A stretch of 64,000 nt of DNA from Rana temporaria (GCF_905171775.1 NC_053494.1:125204856-125268855); one strand, 5' to 3'. Positions 1-12,538 are shown, numbered from the stretch's first letter. Numbers and translations are program-made. Notes: generated from the sequence alone by a model not told the origin.

Positions 1-727
1 CAGACAAGTCAAATTCGTAGCATAAAAACTCAATTTACTAAACAAATGACTTCATTAATAAAGCCTAACTCCCAATCAGTCCATTGCGGTCCAATTTATT
101 TTAGCAGATCTCAAATAAGAGAATATTACTGTAATTTCAAAATTAATGTTCAGTACCAGTACTTTTAAATCTGCAACATAGGAAATGTGCATTTATTGGA
201 AAAAATGTTTTTCTTAATTTTGCCTTGAAATACACTTCAATGTTAATGGAGCACTGCGATTTCACAACATAAACATTTCCCTTCAGCCATAAAGAGGGAT
301 CCTCCAAATGACCCAAACAGGTGCACCACCTCTTTCTCTATTTTGAAGTATCCATATATGCTTGACACTCACACACTACATGCACTAACAAGTCTTACCT
401 GGTCGTTACGCTAAGTGGCTGGCTCAGGCAATCTAAACGGTGCACTCTGATGCCCAGCCTTGCCCAGTCAGAGCACAGGACTTCATCCACAATTGTGAAG
501 CCCTTCTCTCACTGCTGAACATCGCCTCTTGCAAAGGAGAACTCCTTTTATAATATTATCCTTGTGGAACTGCATATCTATTTAGCACTGAGTTGATAAA
601 AGAATGCACAAGGCGTGTGGTCAAAAAAAGAGAGATGTATTGTCTGTTTTACTCTGTTAAAACCTTTGGGAATTGGGAAAAAAATCTACCCTTGCAGTGC
701 CCCCTCCCCTCAATATTGGAAGGGTTA
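1..727. other. Unannotated AT-rich host-like sequence
   Basis: I see no gene, repeat terminus or RNA here. Reading frames are short and interrupted. It ends at the 10-bp target duplication of the fold-back element that starts at 738. Confidence 0.5.
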
Positions 728-737
728 AATGCTCATT

Positions 738-2170
738 AGACATGTGCATTAGTTTTTGTCCAAATTTGGGGTATTTTCATATCGTTTTAACAAACGAAAA
801 CAAACGTGCAGAATCCGAAATCCGAAAGATCCGACATAAAAAAATGCTTTATTTTCATTTTCGTTGCTACAACAGTTTGATATACCGTATTTATTGCGGT
901 ATAACGCGCTCCTGTGTATACCGCGCACCCCTAAAGTGGCCACAAATCCTGTGGAAAAAAAGATTTTTTTGTACTTACAGTTTTGGTGTCTTGCGCGGCG
1001 TCCATCGGCGACCTCGTCGGGTCCGGAGTCCTTCTGCGGCTTCAGGTGTCCTCTTCGGCGGGTCCGGGCTCCGTCTTCGGCGGGTCAGGTGTCCTCTTCG
1101 ACGGGTCGGGTGTCCTCTTCGGCGGGTCGGGTGTCCTCTTCGGTGGGTCCGGTGTCCTCTTCGGCGGGTCCGGTGTCCTCTTCGGCGAGTCCGGCGTCCT
1201 TCTGCGGCGTCCTCGCGGCGTCCTCACGTCCTCCCCGCTCGTTTCCCACACCGAGTTTGAATACTGCGCCGACATATACAGAGCACAGTACGCTCGTGTA
1301 TTGTCGGCAATGCTCGGCTACCCGCGCTGACGTCCTGTACGTCCAGGACGTGAGCGCGGAAGGAGCCGAGACTGCCCGACTATACCCGAGTGTACTGCGC
1401 TCGGTATATGTCGGCGCAGTATTCAAAACTCGGCGCGGGAAAGAGGGTATCGGCGTATACCGCGCACCCACGATTTTGCCCTGATTTTCAGGGCAAAAAA
1501 GTGCGCGGTATACGCCGATAAATACGGTAGATAGAAAATTTGACATGACGCTGACAATAGCGACCTGTGTCTATCGAATCTGCGGTTAAATGTGCCTAAC
1601 CTTAACGCTATTAGTCCAAGATTATTCTACATAGAGAGGAAAGATTTCGACATAGAGAGAAAAGATTCGACATTATAGACAGTGTTGGGGTAGACCATCG
1701 ACATGAACGACGAAGATTCGACGAAGCAGCTAAAAACATACAAATGTTGAATCTGTCATTGAAGGCTTATGGCTTAAGCAGCTAAACTGTACAACGCCGC
1801 AACCGTACATTTCCAGTCAAATGCTCGGCCCAAAGGCTATGGAAGAATTTGAATGTTGGTTGACTAGTAATAATAATTAATAAATCTAATTATTACTAGT
1901 CATACAACATTAGAATTCTTCTATAGCTTGTAGGCGGAACATTCGACCGGAAATGTACAATTGCGGCGTCGTACAATTTAGCTGCTCTGTCGAATCTTCT
2001 TAGAACATTCGACAGACACCATAAGCCTTCAATGAAAGATTCAACCTTAATTAATAAATTTTTTAACGAAACAAAATAAATAAAAGCGAATTTCGGGAGT
2101 AACTAAATAAATGTATTTTTCGGAAAGGAAACGTAATTCCGAAGCGAAATATTTCAGTGTGCACATGTCT
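738..2170. mobile_element. Fold-back DNA element, copy 1 (10-bp target duplication)
   Basis: The termini are inverted: AGACATGTGCA at 738-748 and TGCACATGTCT at 2160-2170. They are flanked by near-identical 10-bp direct repeats, AATGCTCATT (728-737) and AATGCTTATT (2171-2180), which I read as the target duplication. The interior is a long imperfect palindrome. Sequence at about 1745-1880 (ATGTTGAATCTGTCATTGAA, then GTACATTTCCAGTC) recurs inverted at about 1890-2045, with the turn near 1885. There is no coding capacity. A separate TIR element (883-1529) sits inside the left arm. A sister copy lies at 52801-53895. A target duplication of 9-10 bp suggests a Mutator-like mechanism by family knowledge, but no transposase is present to confirm it. 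Confidence 0.8.
883..1529. mobile_element. TIR element of the TACCGTATTTAT family, copy 1
   Basis: The element opens with TACCGTATTTATTGCGGTAT and closes with the inverse, TACGCCGATAAATACGGTA, so both outer dinucleotides are TA. It is nested in the left arm of the fold-back at 738-2170. It is non-coding. It holds a 21-bp GC-rich minisatellite (about 1048-1200, unit GGTGTCCTCTTCGGCGGGTC plus C) and an internal palindrome with arms at about 1251-1340 and 1347-1431. Apparent Arg/Pro-rich frames across the minisatellite are artefacts of the repeat. The superfamily is unassigned; TA flanks at all three copies in the window fit a TA target. Confidence 0.82.
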
Positions 2171-2180
2171 AATGCTTATT

Positions 2181-5100
2181 ATTTCTAGGATGTACAGGAA
2201 CAGTGAGGATTACTTACCCTATACCCCGATCTGGCTACCTCTGGTGTTGTCTGATTCTTCCCAAGGCTTTGGTCTGATAGGAGTCCCTCTGCATCCTAAT
2301 GTAGGATGCAAGACTGAATAAGGTAAGTACCGTATTTTTAATTATTCCTACACACCTAGACATAATGAACATGTAAACCTGGCTGTGTGTGTGTATGTTG
2401 GGGAGCACTGCAAGACTATTTTTTTTTTTTTTTAATCAAGTTGACCCTAACATCATCCATCATCATTCCATCATCAAATAAAATAAAATAGCAACAAGCT
2501 GAAGAGCACCTACTGTATGTTTCTGCTCAATGTATTTTCCAGCCATGCTGCCTTGGGTAAGTAAATATCTTTGTGTCAGTAGGACAATAAAATGTGTGGG
2601 GTGGTAATGTCACAGCTAGTGTGTATTGTGGTGTAGATGCCTGCATTCAATATCTGAAAGACATATTTTCTAGAAAAGAAAGAACGATCTAGGATTGCCT
2701 CTGGCTACTATAAAGGCACTATTACCTGTTTTCCCATTATTATATCTGCTATGTCCTAAACACCATTTATTATCATTAGTCATTATATCTATCATCCAGG
2801 AGGCTCATTTAGTATAGTCTGTTGCACAAGGGACAGTCTAAACAGAAATCAGCCACCATCCCACATACAAGGGTCAGTCAAGCTGTCTTATTGGTTAATA
2901 TGGCCCACAATGGCACGAGGCTTGCCCCCCGTTGTTAAGTACTAAATTGCCATTGCATGCACAGTTACAGATTGAAAAATAAGCCCTGCCATGACAGGTG
3001 TGGGTATGATCGAGATTCTTTTCCAATCTGTAATTGTGTCTACAATGACAATTTAGTGCTTAGTAACACAGGAGGGAAAAAAAACTATTTATAGAGAAAG
3101 TGAAAAAAAGCAAAAGGTCATCTCTCAAGAGACACCATAGCTCAGCAGAGGGTGTGACCTGTTAGGCCACTGTTGCCATGTGTCTTCCCGTAACCATGGC
3201 AACTCAGGGACCAACAGCAGATGTCAAATATTGATTCACTTAGACATTTTTCTGGTATATAGAATGGGAGAAAGGGTAACAACATACAATATTTCTAATT
3301 CCTTACCAAAATATGGCATTGAGAGAAGGAAATGCAATAATATGCCCCTCTGTCGGCCAATTGTAAATAAAAGAGACCTCTTTCCTGTTATTTGAAATGA
3401 CTTGAGATGCAGCAACATCTAAGAGAAGTAATGCATTATAATATTTTCCTCAATGCTTCATTATTAATCACCTTTCTATTTTACATATATTATTTAGCTG
3501 ATTTTAAAATGGAACAGAAACGTCTATAAAGGATGTAAAGGATAATACTCTTGATGGCCTTATGAACAGTCAACTTATTTTGCATAGAATTAGCATATCA
3601 TTTTATTTTACAGTAGTAGGAGATATTGCTTTAGCTGATTTATAAAATTTACTAATAGTGTTTTTATTGCTCATGAAAACCAATAGGATTCTTGCTTTTT
3701 TTCTTTTAGACTTTTTTTCATACAACTGTTTCAGTGTTTTGCACTAACTTTCTGCCTAGTGCTGGACAGGACATGGGGGGGGATTTATCAAGCTCAAGTT
3801 AAAAATGTAATGCGATCAAGCTTGCTGGAAAAGGCAATTATGCTTGGATTTGTTGGGGCAAAAGGAAGCCAGGCCACCAAAAGACACAATAATTAGCCAC
3901 CATAAAAAAGCTGACACTCGCCAGAACATGAAAAAAAACAAAAGAAGTAGTACAGGATTGGAGAATGTGGAGTGAGCTTACCCAAGATCTAGACATGACT
4001 GACTGTATAAAAAGCACACAAATTAAAAAGAAGATTTTCTTATCCCTGACATCACAGAAAATTCATTGCAATTCAGTAATGGTTTTGATTAAAGTTTTGG
4101 GGGTAATTTATGCAATAATGAAAAGTAAATATAACCTATCTTCAGCAGACATTTGAACGCTTCTCTTAAATTTATGTAACAGTTCAACCTTACCTTCAAA
4201 GAATAAAACTTATTTCAAAATATATACCCAGTAAGCAGCTAACTCAAAATCATATATGGCGGTAATAAATTATGAATGCAAATACATCCAAAGGCAGCAC
4301 TGAAAAAAGGTGCGTAAAACAATATTATACAAAATGAAATGTTTAGGTCACTTAAGAAAACACATGGCCACTCAATGAAGTCGGAAGCTTCTTTACTGTT
4401 AGAGCAGTAAAACTCCTATTGCCAATATGCAGAAGAGTGTCGATAATTAAATAAAAACCTTAGATAGGCATCTTAGCAAGCACAATTTTCAGGGATATAG
4501 GAAATGGTATTGACATAAACACACACATGCACAGGTTGAACTGGATGGACCAGGGCTGAAACTAGGGCACCTGCCCTGGGTGTACGCATCTAGGGGGACG
4601 CCACCAGGGGTTCTATCCCCACCTGCACTGGGAAACGCTGCTCTCAGGGTGTCACTGCTGCCCGATCAAATGTAATAAACAGGCAGGTCTTCTTCCTAGT
4701 CCTACCCATTGGCCAAACAGCCTATGTCTTTTCTGCATGAGGCATCCCAGAGCGGGGGAAGCTTCAAAAAAGGCCCTGGAATAGACGGTGGAGGCCCTAG
4801 GCTGTTGGGTGCAGAGGGGGCCCTGGACTTGGGGGTGCAGTGAAGGACCTGGGCTGAGGGGGGGTACAGAAGAAGCCCTGGAATGGGGGAGTTAAAGGAG
4901 GGCCTGGACTGGAGGGTTGACCATAGAAAGTCTACAAAGAGAGAGTTATTGAAAAATCCTGACAATGTCTTCAAGATTATAGAGATCCACACACCACCAC
5001 AGTGATAAGGCTAATCCGCTTTCTGGGCCAAAATGACCCTGATTTAATAGAGTGGTCAATTGCGCTTTACAGATGATAATATTCCAGGCCTCTCAGATTA

Positions 5101-5559
5101 GTTTCCGACCACACTGCAGAGATCCTCCAGATATCCGCAAATCAAGACACTCAAAAATGTATATCACCAGCTGTTCAATTAAGGAATCCACTAAGATGTC
5201 CACAAAATCCACCAGACACACTTGGATCACTCATCTTAGGAGCAGTGGGATCAAATCCCATAAAAACATATAACAGCCTCCATAGTGCAGTAACTTTAAA
5301 ATGTTATTAAAAAGTTATTAAACTCACATGTGTACAGAGAAGATGGCAGTCGCGTCCGCTGTGATGACATCACACATCACTGTTCTGCCTCTTTTGCCAA
5401 ATGACCCAGCCACTCCCACCCCAGGATCTCCATAACATAAAATTAACATATTTTAGTCCAACAGTAGAACTAGGAGGGCTTTTTTATACAACACAGGATG
5501 TCTGCAGGACCAAGGACAACTCTGAATTTCTTACATAACAACATGCTTCCAATGGTATA
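2181..5559. other. Host-like sequence without recognisable genes
   Basis: Apart from the stem-loop at 2931-3070, I recognise no repeat terminus or gene. About 4747-4925 is a weakly periodic GC-rich stretch built on GGGGCCCTGGACTTGGGGG-like units, probably a decayed minisatellite. A poly(T) run lies near 2420. Confidence 0.45.
2931..3070. repeat. Short inverted repeat (MITE-like stem-loop)
   Basis: The arm at 2931-2978 contains ACTAAATTGCCATTGCATG and TTACAGATTG. It pairs with the inverse at 3020-3070 (CAATCTGTAATTG, ACAATGACAATTTAGTGCTT), with a spacer of about 40 bp. Arm identity is roughly 80 percent by eye. No clear target duplication was found. Confidence 0.6.
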
Positions 5560-5563
5560 TTAA

Positions 5564-6750
5564 CCACCTAACGAAGCGACGTTACATTACGTTACTTCGC
5601 CTTTTGACCACCAGGGGCACGCGTGCGTGCCGGAGCCAATGCGAGTGCTGGGCACCTGCGATCGCTCGTGACAGAGCGAGAATCGGGATCTGTGTGTGTA
5701 AACACACAGATCCCGATTCTTTCACGGGAGAGGAGACTGATCGTGTGTTCATACAATGTATGAACACCGATCTCTTTCTTCCCCTAGTTAGTCCCATTCC
5801 CCTGCAGTTAGAACACAGCAAGGGAACACAGTTAACCCCTTGATCGCCCCCTAGTGTTAACCCCTTCCCTGCCAGTGACATTTATACAGTAATCAGTGCA
5901 TTTTTATAGCACTAATCGCTGTATAATTGTCAAGGGTCCCAAAAAAGTGTCGAAATTGTCCGATGTGTCTGCCACAATATCGCAAGTCCCGAAAAAAAAT
6001 CGCAGATCGCCACCATTACTAGTGAAAAAAATAATAATAAAAATGCCATAAATCTATCCCCTATTTTGTAGATGCTATAACTTTTGCGCAAACCACTCAA
6101 TATTGGCTTATTGCATTTTTTTTCTCCAAAAATATGTAGAAGAATACATATCGGCCTAAACTGAGAAAAAAAATTGTTATTTTTTTTTAAAAATGCGGGA
6201 TATTTATTATAGAAAAAAGTTAAAGATATTGGGGGTTATTTACTAAAGGCAAAGCCACTTTGCACTACAAGTGCAAAGTGCACTTGGAAGTGCTGTTGCT
6301 GTAGATCCGAGGGGGACATGCAAGGAAAATAAAAAAACAGCATTTTAGCTTGCACATGATTGGATAATAAAATCAGCAAAGCTTCCCCTCATTTCAGATC
6401 TACCCCTCAGATTTGCAGCAACTGCACTTCCAAGTTCACTTTCAGTGCAATCTCAAGTGCACTTTGCACTTGTAGTTTGCACTTGTAGTGCAAAGTGGAT
6501 TTGCCTTTCGAAAATAACCCCCTGTGTTTTTTTCAAAATAGTTGCTCTTCTTTTGTTTATAGCACAAAAAATAAAAGCCGCAAGGGTGATCAAATACCAC
6601 CAAAGGAAAGCTCTATTTTTTGGAAATAAAGGACGTCAATTTTATTTGGGTTTAGCATCTCACGACAATTGCCAGTTAAAGCAACGCAGTGCTGTATCGC
6701 AAAAAAATGGCCCGGTCATTGAGCAGCCAAATCTTCCGGGGCTGAAATGG
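5564..6750. mobile_element. TTAA-target non-autonomous DNA element, copy 1
   Basis: The element lies between TTAA at 5560-5563 and TTAA at 6751-6754, with a degraded CCACTT/AAGTGG-type terminus. It is non-coding. Diagnostic internal blocks include CGATGTGTCTGCCACAATAT, GCAAACCACTCAATATTGGC and TATCGGCCTAAACTGAG. These recur in the same order at 47746-48604 and inverted at 21096-21911; the end blocks recur inverted at 38048-39337. TTAA targets are characteristic of piggyBac and Kolobok/T2 elements, and the termini alone do not decide between them. A MITE is inserted at 6231-6522. Confidence 0.8.
6231..6522. mobile_element. MITE nested in the TTAA element
   Basis: The terminal inverted repeats are GGGGGTTATTTACTAAAGGC at the left and the inverse ending AAAATAACCCCC at the right. 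The subterminal block CACTTTGCACTACAAGTGCA also recurs inverted. It is about 290 bp and non-coding. A diverged relative may lie at about 9955-10140 (TTTACTAAACGAG, CTTTGCAAAGTGAAC). Confidence 0.78.
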
Positions 6751-6754
6751 TTAA

Positions 6755-8219
6755 AGGGAGCCAATGATGAGAAAAGTTCATTATTAGGGTTTTCATACAC
6801 TTTCTTTCTCTTGTTAACTGAAAAAAAGCCACTCTTTACTACTCCAGAGTGATTACATTTTATAAGCAAATGTGTATCTTTAAGCAGTCAATTTATGCAA
6901 ATGTACTCAAGCAACAATCAAAACTTGGAGAAAGTATTATTTTTAATGTTAAAGCCTCTATTTTACAAACTTTGGTAAATTGCAGACAGGGAAAGAAATG
7001 GAAATTCCAGCAATAAATAAATAAAAAATAGGCTCTTTGTGTTATCTGAGGCAAGTTTGAGCTTAAACAGTAGTTACAAAATAACTGCCTAATTGGATAT
7101 ACAAATAATATGTTGGAATACAAATTGAGCGTATATTTAGATAGGTTACATACTTTTAGTAAATGTAACAGATATTGTAAAAGCATTTTGCAGTCAGATT
7201 GTTGTAATGTGTATAGTGAGCATAAGACATGTTTGTAATTAGGGGTTACTGCACTTTAAATTATCTCTGTCCTTTGCACTGCCTTACTGAAGTAGAATAA
7301 TACAAATGTAAATGACTAAAGAAGTGATGTTCAAGCACAATTTGATCATTTGGGTCTCTGAATTCTAAATCATACATGGTCTATTTTGATTTGGTTTGTA
7401 AGGCATAGAAAACATTTTATAGTCAGATCACTTTTTAGATCACCCCCTTTATTCAGTGAGAAAAAGTGCATTAATCTAAAGCAACCAATTAGAATCAATT
7501 TTTTAAGTCTTTAAAAACTAATATCTATAGGTCACAATGATTTTCATGTCTTTATCTGTCCTTGATTTACTCTGTCATTTCTGACATTTCTGCTAGTCTA
7601 GATGAAAGTGTCCCTAAGAGTCAGAAATAATACTACAAAGGGAGTCAAGTTGCACATGTAGGCATTTCATTCATTTAATGGACAGGGTGATAGATCAGGC
7701 ACTAATAGCGTCCGTCACTAATTTCCTTTCCTTTTACTAGCAATCATTTCCTAAATGTGTACTTTGTCTAATCCTGAAGGAGTGACTAGCAGTAAAATCG
7801 TTGCTTTAAAACTCTCATAACTAGCTCATCTCATTGATGAAAAGTGGCAACCCCAAACTAAGGAAATTTCCATTTAATATACCATCAATTTCTTTCACTT
7901 TCTGAAACACTGCAATCACAGCTTAGTAATAGACCTCTGGCAACCAGCTTGACTTTTTATAATTGTACCTGTAGTCATTTCCTGCAGGTGCCTGTGCATA
8001 GCGTCAGCTTCTAGGATACCCCTGTAGACAGGATCAAACAGGAGGTTGCCACTTGGTCTGCCCTATCCTGTCTCCACTGCCTTACAATTGCTTGTCATCT
8101 CTCAGATTAGCAATTGTTGCACTTGGGTTTATATATAGGATCTTGCATACCTTTGTATCTAGTGGGAGTATACCATTATAGTCTGCTTTTATAATGGCTC
8201 TACATTATATATTGGAAGT
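6755..8219. other. Host-like unique sequence
   Basis: AT-rich sequence with no recognisable gene, repeat terminus or RNA. Open frames here are short and resemble no family I know. Confidence 0.45.
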
Positions 8220-9002
8220 TACCGTATTTATCGGCGTATAACACACACTTTTTTCCCCTGAAAATAGGGGGCAAATCGCGGGTGCGTGTTATACGCCGAT
8301 AGTGTACCTTGGAACGTAGGAAGGGGGACGAACATAGACAGAATTCACGAGCCGTCATCTCCTGTTCGGCTCTCACTCGGCTCTCACGTCATACACACAG
8401 TCCCGCCTCCGCCACTTGCATTGGACCAGTGTTCTGTGTATCACAGGAGCTGGTCCAATGTCGATGGAGGAGGTGGGACTGTGTGTGTGTGATTGCCGAG
8501 TGAGAGCCGAACAGCCAGAATTCACGAGCCGTCATCTCCTGTTCAGCTCTCACGTCGCACACACAGTCCCGCCTCCGCCACTGGCATTGGACCAGTGTTC
8601 TGTCTATCACAGGAGCTGGTCCAATGCCGATGTTGGAGGCGGGACTGTGTGTGTCTGTCTGACTGCCAGTGCTGAGTGAGAGCCGAACAGGAGATGATGG
8701 CTCTGTGATTTCATGCTCTGTCTAGGCTGCTTTGATGGTGAGGTTGCATTGAGGCTAAAAATGGGCATTGATAAGACTGCATGATGAGATGGACATTAAT
8801 AAGGCTGCATGATGAAATGGACATTGATAAGGCTGCATTGGTGAGATGTGCTGCAGATGGGCATTGATCAGGCTGCACATGGGCACTGACCCTTATTTAA
8901 TTCAAAGTTGTTTAGTTAAAAAAGTTTTTTCCTGAAACTTCCCTCTTAAAATGTAGGTGCGTGTTATACGCCTGTGCGTGTTATACGCCGATAAATACGG
9001 TA
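8220..9002. mobile_element. TIR element of the TACCGTATTTAT family, copy 2
   Basis: It starts TACCGTATTTATCGGCGTAT and ends with the inverse, TATACGCCGATAAATACGGTA, again with TA at both ends. The interior carries a tandem duplication of a roughly 180-bp unit (about 8340-8518 and 8519-8695). Each unit is itself a palindrome built on CAGTCCCGCCTCCGCCACT, CATTGGACCAGTGTTCTGT and the inverse. A short degenerate array of GGGCATTGATAAGGCTGCA units follows at about 8755-8890. No coding potential. Confidence 0.85.
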
Positions 9003-9084
9003 GCTGTGAGCAAGCACACCGCATATGAACACACAGGCATTTAAATATCACCATGGTTACATGTAAACCTTTTATGTCTATAAG

Positions 9085-9810
9085 TTCCGGCGCTGTCACT
9101 GTGCCTCCTACCCTGAGGAAGTCGTGTGACCAGTGACGCAATGCATTGGGAGGAGCTTGCAATGTCAATTCCGGTGTCTCCACGACCCGGAATCCGGTAA
9201 GCGTGTTTGCAAGAGGATTTTTTTTCTGCTATTTTTATGTACATGGACTATACAAGTACTGCATTATGTGAGAGTATATGATATCTGCTTTTAATAAACA
9301 TATTTTTTTTATATATACAGTACTACACGATGGGCAGAATGTATGTTTTATTTTTGAGTTGCACAACTGTGGAAGGGAATTACCCCTATTCTAAGGACCA
9401 TTCCAAGTGAAGGAGGATAGGACCTCGATAGTAAATCATCTCCCGCTGTACAAACATGCTGCAATTTTTGAGCTTGTGGTCAAATTCCTAAGGTGAGCCT
9501 GCACTGCACTTAATGGTGAAAAGGTGGTTACAATTTATTCAGGATTTCACATTTATATTTATCTGCACATATACCTTTGGGAAAGTGTGGACTGATTTCT
9601 GATTAATTCATATTGTTGGACTTTGGACTTTTTATATTTGCATTTTATTTTACACTTTTTTATGTATCTTTACACTATTATTTGTTCAGATTTATTTGTG
9701 TATATGTATTAATTGTAATAGTTCTATTTATCACTCGGCACTTTATGATGTAGATACTAAAAACTATTTCATTCATTTGAGCAGCGCACCATTATTATTA
9801 CCCATATGTT
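9085..9810 (+). mobile_element. Penelope-like non-autonomous relic (putative)
   Basis: A GC-rich head contains CCCTGAGGAAGTCGTGTGAC and then GACGCAATGCATTGGGAGG. This matches the layout of the better-preserved hammerhead heads at 37145-37190 and 55801-55835. It is followed by an AT-rich body with AATAAA and an end containing GCAGCGCACC. The hammerhead core is decayed: CTGAGGA is kept but the GAAA element reads GCAA. The boundaries are approximate because I found no target duplication. Confidence 0.5.
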
Positions 9811-10642
9811 GATGAATGATGAGGTGTAGGTGGAAGGAAAGGGCAATGCCAAGTGCTACCCTTCTGGTTAAACCTGGTGGGGTAAAAAAACAGGCTATAT
9901 TACAAGAAAACAAAATACTAAAAATGGTTACACAACTGTTTTATCCAATACTTTGATGCTTATTTACTAAACGAGTACACAACTTACTTTGCAAAGTGAA
10001 CCTTTGATAATTTTGTATATCCAATCATGTTCAGGGATGTTTAAAAATGCTAACTTCCTTTGCATGTGATTGGATGATTGAAGTAAACACTGCTTTGATG
10101 AGCTAAGAAAAACATGGAATTTTGCTGTAAAAATATAACTGACGTAAACAAATGTGTGTTAAATCTAGAATGTGTTACAATTAGGAAACAAAGGGACACT
10201 GGCTTCAAGAGCTACTGTTGTAGCAAGCGATAGTCTAGCTAATTTTTATTCCAAGCAGAGGATGCTGGCTATATACACGGAAGATCTTCACCATGAATTA
10301 CTGGAATTAGCCTTCAAACTGGCTTTTGTTGCTGCTTTTGAATGGGCATTACTGGCAATGATGTCAGAATCTTTTCTAGCATTGTCTGATTACTTCATGG
10401 TGGTGACTGCAAGAATTTGGTAACAGAATGGGAACATTAGAATGTGTCATGTCACAACGTTTTTCTCCTTTTGAACAACAGATATTCTGCCAGTCCTTGT
10501 TTGTAATGTCAAGCCAGGAGGTCATTTGTCAACATCTACAATTTTTAGAGTGAAACGGGCTATTGCAAAATAACTAATAGTGATAAGTGTCTTATAACAT
10601 GGTTGTATTATGAAATATGCATTATATATATATAAACACACA

Positions 10643-10644
<2 letters not shown>

Positions 10645-10693
<49 letters not shown>
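10645..10693. repeat. (TA)n microsatellite
   Basis: About 49 bp of alternating AT in an AT-rich stretch. Confidence 0.95.
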
Positions 10694-10697
<4 letters not shown>

Positions 10698-11160
10698 ATA
10701 TAAATATATATACACACTTTTTCTTTAAAAATTATAATAAAAAATGTGATTGGCTGTTTGTGGTTACTGTATCTCATTATTCTTTATTAAAGTGAATTTT
10801 TGCTTTGAGGGCTTAGATGGTTGAACACCTTCTATTTCCTGGTTGTTGTGCTGACCCACTGGGTTTAATACATCTTGAGTCAGTGACCTACAACAAGTAT
10901 GCAGAATAGGATGACACAGAAAAAAGGCAAAAGTCCCTATCTAAATACTCGATCCAGGTCATTGACTCAAGAGGGATGATTTACTTTAAGAGATTGTAAA
11001 GTTGTTTTTTTTTTAAATTACAAACATGTCATATTAACCTGCTCTTTGCAATGGTTTAGCACAAATTGGCACTGATCCTCTTCTTCTTCAGGTCCCTCTT
11101 CTCCACCTTCCCCTGTTCTCCATGTGCCACCACAGGAAGCAAGCTTGATCCCATGTTCGG

Positions 11161-11161
11161 T

Positions 11162-11220
<59 letters not shown>
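11161..11220. repeat. (GA)n microsatellite
   Basis: About 60 bp of uninterrupted AG dinucleotides. Ser/Leu and Arg/Glu frames across it are artefacts. Confidence 0.95.
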
Positions 11221-11224
<4 letters not shown>

Positions 11225-11275
11225 AGTGCTGCTGCTCCCGGGCAAAGTGTTAGATCGAGATCGGGCTCAGGGGAA

Positions 11276-12137
11276 TACACTGCTCAAAAAAATTAAAGGA
11301 ACACTTTGAAAACACATCAGATCTCAATGGGGAAGAATAATCATGCTGGATATCGATACTGATATGGACTTGGTAATGTGTTAGGAACAAAAGGATGCCA
11401 CATTGTTTGATGGAAATTAAAATGATGAACCTACAGAGGGCTAAATTCAAAGACACCTTAAAAATCCAACAGAAAAAATTATGCAGCAGACTAGTCCATT
11501 TTGCTGAAATTTCATTGCAGTAGCTCAAAATGGTCCTCAGTAGTTTGTATGGCCCCCCACGTGCTTGTAGTTTGTATGGCCCCAATGTCAGAGCATGCTC
11601 CTAATGAGACAATTGATGATGTCATGGGATATTTCCTCCTTGATTTGGAACAAGGCATCACTAAGCTCCTGAACAGACTGAGGTGCAACCTGACAGAGTT
11701 GGATGGGCTGAAACATAATGCTCAGAGGTGTTAGATTTAAGTCAAGCAAGCGTGGTGGCCATTCAATGATATCAATTCCTTAATCCTCTAAGAACTGGCT
11801 GCATACTCTTGGCACATGAGGCCGGGCATTGTCTTGCATCAGTAGGATCTCGCACCAACAATGAGTCCCGATACCTAATGGCAGTCAGGGTGCCATTGTC
11901 TAGCCTGTAGAGGTCTGTGTGTCCCTCCAAGAATATGCCTCCCCAGACCATCACTGACCCACCACCAAACCACTAGAAGATGTCGAGCCCTCAGGCCACC
12001 CTCATGAAGTCTATTTCTGATTGTTTGGTCAGAGACATTCACACCAGTGGCCTGCTGGAGGTCATTTTGTAGGGCTCTGGCAGTGCTCATCCTGTTCCTT
12101 CTTGAAAGGAGCAGATACCGGTCCTGCTGATGGGTTA
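11276..12137 (-). mobile_element. Tc1-like transposon, truncated, transposase on minus strand
   Basis: The terminus reads TACACTGCTCAAAAAAATTA, beginning at a TA target. Minus-strand frames encode Tc1 transposase fragments. 11875-12090 gives a DNA-binding-domain stretch (TIRNRLHEGGLRARH). 11772-11954 gives the catalytic-domain stretch MMVWGGIFLEGHTDLYRL, typical of Tc1. The fragments are out of frame with each other, and the DDE triad cannot be assembled. The 5' part of the gene and the second terminus are missing beyond about 12137, where an unrelated AT-rich tail follows. This is an inactive remnant. Confidence 0.85.
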
Positions 12138-12361
12138 AGATTGGAAGCTATTATTATTATTTTTTCACAAACCTACTTGATGTGTTTTATGGACTTATAT
12201 TTAATTAATATTTAAACACATTTATATATATTTTGGGGAATTTGTGCACATATTCACTTTTGTCACATGGTGATGTTTATGGACATTAGCATTATTTTTG
12301 AATACCTATGAAAACTGATATTTCATCTTACATTGTTTACAGCGCTGCTTATATTTTATTA
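12138..12361 (+). mobile_element. AT-rich retroelement tail (putative Penelope-like 3' end)
   Basis: The block contains GTGCACATATTCACTTTTGT and ends near ACAGCGCTGCTTATATTTTA. It resembles the tail of the Penelope-like insertion at 55796-56443 (GTGCATATATTCACTTTCTG). It lies between two truncated Tc1 copies, which suggests it inserted at or replaced their ends. The call rests on that similarity alone. Confidence 0.35.
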
Positions 12362-12538
12362 CATTAATATAATGGATATGGGCTGAAAGTGCACACTCTC
12401 AGGTTTCATTTGAGGGTGTGTACATACAAAATCGGAGAAAGGGTTTAGGGATTACAGCTCTTAAGAAAAACAATCCCCTCTTTTTCAAGGGACCAAAAGT
12501 AATCGGACAATTGAATCAAAAGCTGTTTATGGCCAGGT

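Larger units (their letters stand above)
9811..11275. other. Host-like sequence with two microsatellites
   Basis: No gene is recognised. An 84-codon frame at 10172-10423 resembles no family I know and has no supporting context. Pure TA and GA runs are listed separately. A degraded MITE relative may lie at 9955-10140. Confidence 0.45.

Noticed and set aside
673..1546. Long Arg/Pro-rich and Ser-rich frames on both strands
   Set aside because: They cover a 21-bp GC-rich minisatellite and a palindrome inside a non-coding TIR element; all frames stay open because of composition.
10172..10423. 84-codon frame in otherwise unique sequence
   Set aside because: No homology recognised, no splice or promoter context; length is within chance expectation for this much DNA.
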